Source of the DNA: UBA6623 sp965217195
GTDB taxonomy: Bacteria; Acidobacteriota; Terriglobia; Bryobacterales; UBA6623
Direction: 5' to 3'
Assembly: GCA_965217195.1 (NCBI GenBank)
Contig: CBDCHL010000004.1
Span: 868,001 to 932,000, forward strand
Length of the DNA stretch: 64,000 nt
Below the pieces are notes generated by a model. The model had not been told where the DNA came from, searched no databases, and worked only from the letters and a program-made list of their open reading frames with translations. Position numbers and translations under genes: made by a program. Shown in pieces: positions 61,309-64,000 of the stretch (its first letter is position 1; each line of letters opens with the position of its first letter).

Positions 61309-62742
61309 AAAGCCGCCCGGCCGGCTTTCTCGAATCTTCCGGATCATCTTTTCCTTACGGGCGGCCAGCGTCTTTTCCAACCGAACCGAGTAAGTCTCGG
61401 GCTTTTCTAATCGCTTCACTTGCTCGGGTAGAGCGGCCAACTGCTCCAATGTTCGCCCGCGCGCTTGCTCGGCCGCGGGCGGTTCATAGACCGCCTTACC
61501 ACCTCGCAATACCGGCACAAGCAAGTCCGCAAAGCCGTCGGTCGGTTCACCCGCCGCTGCCGGATCAGGCGGTGTCTCTTCGTCGTAAATCACATCCCCA
61601 ACGAATCGCTCCCCTTGAAGAAACCGGCGCACCTGCAGACATCCCGGATTCGAAGTCTTGGCCGAATCGTCTGAGGTCTTGAGCTTCGGCTGCAACCGAC
61701 CCTGATCGTCGGATATCGCCGATAACTTATACACCCCGCCCAGCGCGGGCTCGTCAAAGGCCGTCGCCAGTTTCGTCCCTACGCCGAAAGCGTCAATCGG
61801 TGCCCCCGCATTCACCAGCGCGGCCACCGAATGCTCATCTAGGTCGCCGGAGGCGACGATCTTCGCCTCTGGGAAACCGGACTCGTCCAGCCGCCGCCGC
61901 GCTTCGACGCTCAGCCGGCCCAAGTCTCCCGAGTCCAGCCGAATTCCCATCGCCTCGCGACCGCGCGCGCGCATCGCACGCGCTGTTTCAATCGCGCGCT
62001 CGACTCCCCCCGCGGTGTCGTAGGTGTCCACAAGGAAAATCGAGTTGTTGGGCAATGCGTCCGCATACACGTCGAAAGCTTCCTGCTCGCTGTCGAATGA
62101 CATCACCCAACTATGGGCGTGCGTGCCCGCGATGGGAATACCGTACAGTTTCCCCGCAAGCACGTTTGACGTCGCGTCACAACCGCCGACATAAGCCGCC
62201 CGCGACGCCATTAAGCCTCCATTGATCCCGTGTGCTCGCCGCAGCCCGAATTCCAGCGTCCGCCGCCCCCGGGCCGCCATCGAAAGCCGTGCCGCCTTGG
62301 TGGCAATCAAGGTCTGAAAATTGATGATGTTGAGCAGCGCCGTTTCGAGAACTTGGGCCTCGAGCAGCGGACCCTTCACACGGACCAGCGGCTCTTGCGG
62401 GAAGACGGCCGTTCCCTCCGGCACGGCATCGACATCGCAGCGCAACCGCATCGCGCTCAAGTAATCAAGAAACTCACGCGAAAAAAGCGGCTCGCCGTCG
62501 TTCCCGGTCACGGTCTCTAAATAAGTCCGATCGCCCGCGCTAAGCCGAAAGTCCTTGAGGACCTCCAGCGCCTGAGAAAGCCCGCAAGCAATGCTGAAAC
62601 CGCCCCCAAACGGGTTCTTGCGGAAGACCAGATGAAAGACCGCCTCGCGATCGGCCCGCCCCGACTTCCAATAGCCGCAGGCCATCGTCAGTTGATAGAG
62701 GTCGGTAAGCAGGAAGAGAGATTCACCCGAGAGAGCATTCAT
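61294..62742 (-). CDS. pncB: nicotinate phosphoribosyltransferase
   Basis: 482 residues of the type found in Gram-positives and Acidobacteriota. LTDLYQLTMACGYWKSGRAD, GGGFSIACGLSQALE, FGLRRAHGINGGLMASRAAYVGGCDATSNVLAG, GTHAHSWVMSF (phosphoryl-accepting His) and GIRLDSGDLGRLS with GVGTKLATAFDEPALGGVYKL are family motifs. It converts nicotinate, PRPP and ATP to nicotinate mononucleotide in NAD salvage. It stands on the opposite strand to the mutase gene. Confidence 0.95.
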
Positions 62743-62921
62743 GCTGTAGCCAACCGCGGACCGCCGCGGCGATCAGGTCCAGTCTAACCCCTGCACGGGA
62801 TTCCCGGCTGCACGCGGGAAGCCATTACACCCATGTGCGCATCGCTGGGGGCGACGACGCCTAGGCGCCGTAGATGCTAGGTTGGGATATCTCAATTCCG
62901 CGAGCAACAACGCGACCGGCT

Positions 62922-63911
62922 ATGAACCGCCGAATGTTCTTACCTGACTCCCGCTCGCGTGCCTCTCGGCTCTTGGCAATCGGTCTTGTGGCGTGCGCTA
63001 TCGGCCTTTTGCCGGCCGAGTCGCCCGAGTCGAACCTGCGTTTCGAACGCCGTGCTGAAGGATACATTGCCCTCGACGCCGGTAGGCCGGTTCTCCTCTA
63101 TCAGCTCGAACCCAAATCGCTCAACGGGCGGTCTAAGCGCGCAAACTACGTCCATCCGCTATACGGGCTGGATGGCGAAATCCTCACCGAGGATTTCCCG
63201 GCCGACCATATCCACCACAGAGGCGTCTTCTGGGCTTGGCATCAAGTGCTGGTCAACGGGCGCAAGATGGGGGATTCCTGGCTGGCCCAAGATTTCCTCG
63301 CCCGCGTCGTCCACGCCGAACCCGTCTCGGGAGGCAGCGGCGCGGTGCTCAGGGTGCGAGCGGAGTGGGTGTCGCCCGCGCTCATCGACGCCGCCGGAAA
63401 GCAACAGCCCTTCCTCGACGAAGTTACGACCGTGCGAGTTCAGCCGGCCGAACGAGATTTGCGCAAGATTGACTTCGAGATTAGCCTGACGCCGCTGGTC
63501 GACGGCTTATCCCTCGGCGGCTCGGAGGACGACAAGGGCTACGGCGGTTTTTCCGTGCGCGTCCGCCTCCCCGAAGACCTACGTTTTCTCGGCCCGCGAG
63601 GTCCCCTCACGCCTCGCCGGACCGCGTTGCCCGCGAGCCCCTGGGTCGATCTCACGGCATCATTTTCAGGCAAGAACACCAAGCCCGCCGGCATCGCCAT
63701 CCTCTCCCACCCATCTGTGCCCGGCTTCCCGCAACCCTGGATTCTGCGCTCGCAAACAAGCATGCAAAACCCGGTCTGGCCCGGCAGGCACGCCGTCGCA
63801 CTCCAGCAGGGGAAGCCTCTAGCATTCCGCTATCGGCTTGTCGTCCACCGAGGCGACCTGTCCCGTGACCGCGTAGAGCGGCTGCAAAGGGAATACGAGC
63901 GGGAAGAGTAG
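62922..63911 (+). CDS. PmoA/DUF6807-like exported protein
   Basis: About 329 residues from the ATG at 62922 (MNRRMFLP); the frame is open to 62874 but the earlier part lacks signal features. A hydrophobic segment (SRLLAIGLVACAIGLLPAES) is a signal peptide. YVHPLYGLDGEILTEDFPADHIHHRGVFWAWHQV (His-rich pocket), GYGGFSVRVRLP and GKNTKPAGIAILSHPSVPGFPQPWI match the family annotated PmoA or DUF6807, widespread in Planctomycetes and Acidobacteriota, with an uncertain role in sugar metabolism. No methane oxygenase genes are here; the PmoA name is misleading. Confidence 0.82.
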   Translation: MNRRMFLPDSRSRASRLLAIGLVACAIGLLPAESPESNLRFERRAEGYIALDAGRPVLLYQLEPKSLNGRSKRANYVHPLYGLDGEILTEDFPADHIHHRGVFWAWHQVLVNGRKMGDSWLAQDFLARVVHAEPVSGGSGAVLRVRAEWVSPALIDAAGKQQPFLDEVTTVRVQPAERDLRKIDFEISLTPLVDGLSLGGSEDDKGYGGFSVRVRLPEDLRFLGPRGPLTPRRTALPASPWVDLTASFSGKNTKPAGIAILSHPSVPGFPQPWILRSQTSMQNPVWPGRHAVALQQGKPLAFRYRLVVHRGDLSRDRVERLQREYEREE

Positions 63912-63970
63912 TGCCAAACTCGAGGGAGGAGGTGGCGACAAACACTTATGTTTGTCCTAGTTTTCAGTAG

Positions 63971-63990
63971 GGCAAGCTCTCAGCTTGTCC
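63971..63990. repeat. family D hairpin, imperfect copy
   Basis: GGCAAGCT-CTC-AGCTTGTCC, the reverse orientation of the element at 33658-33678 with one base missing in the stem. It lies 60 bases after the DUF6807-like gene; the window ends 10 bases later. Confidence 0.6.
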
Positions 63991-64000
63991 GGGTTGGGGC

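Overview
The window is high-GC bacterial DNA that most resembles an Acidobacteriota genome of the Solibacter/Bryobacter type. The clues are two large membrane-anchored helix-turn-helix proteins with PD40 propellers (1-1974, 2274-4349), a photosystem-repair/sialidase-like propeller protein ending in the domain named after Solibacter (19742-22429, TIGR03437-like), an orphan 'TGPRTPEGK' family protein (36588-37448) and many small hairpin repeats between genes. No rRNA, tRNA, CRISPR array, phage or intact transposase gene was recognised. Taxonomy is inferred from gene families only.

Layout: 1-5.7 kb, tandem HTH-PD40 proteins and a di-haem cytochrome c peroxidase. 5.8-13.5 kb, mostly minus strand: membrane protein, VapBC-type toxin-antitoxin pair, GH88 hydrolase, DUF547 protein, orphan winged-helix protein, GT39 transferase, metF and a NarL-type response regulator with a textbook promoter. 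13.6-19.7 kb: a histidine operon (hisI-hisD-hisC-HAD phosphatase-hisB-hisH-hisF) preceded by a his leader peptide, antiterminator and terminator. 22.4-27.6 kb: a P1B-type metal ATPase fused to an HflK-like SPFH domain, then an HflC-like protein with a histidine-rich N-terminus and a separate HflK-like protein. 27.9-31.2 kb: Tad secretion genes (cpaF, tadB, tadC). 31.5-42.2 kb: MFS transporter, small membrane protein, PQQ dehydrogenase with cytochrome c, orphan family protein, RND pump and adaptor. 42.8-49.8 kb: alcohol dehydrogenase, Gfo/Idh/MocA oxidoreductase and sugar-binding lipoprotein on plus, facing a minus-strand HAD phosphatase / deoxyhypusine-synthase-like protein / PfkB kinase / SIS isomerase operon. 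50.2-53.9 kb: FAD oxidoreductase with methyltransferase, then nadB. 54.3-59.6 kb: an NAD-linked formate dehydrogenase whose alpha subunit is split into two genes and contains an in-frame TGA with a bacterial SECIS-like hairpin (selenocysteine). 59.7-64 kb: acyl-CoA mutase large subunit, nicotinate phosphoribosyltransferase and a PmoA/DUF6807-like protein.

The points most worth following up are (1) the P1B-ATPase-SPFH operon, a candidate metal-transport membrane microdomain; (2) the his leader-peptide attenuator, apparently with an almost leaderless start; (3) the fissioned, re-ordered selenoprotein formate dehydrogenase; (4) the HAD/DHS-like/PfkB/SIS operon; and (5) several families of dispersed palindromes with compensatory stem changes, one of them read in frame inside a protein and another providing a stop codon.
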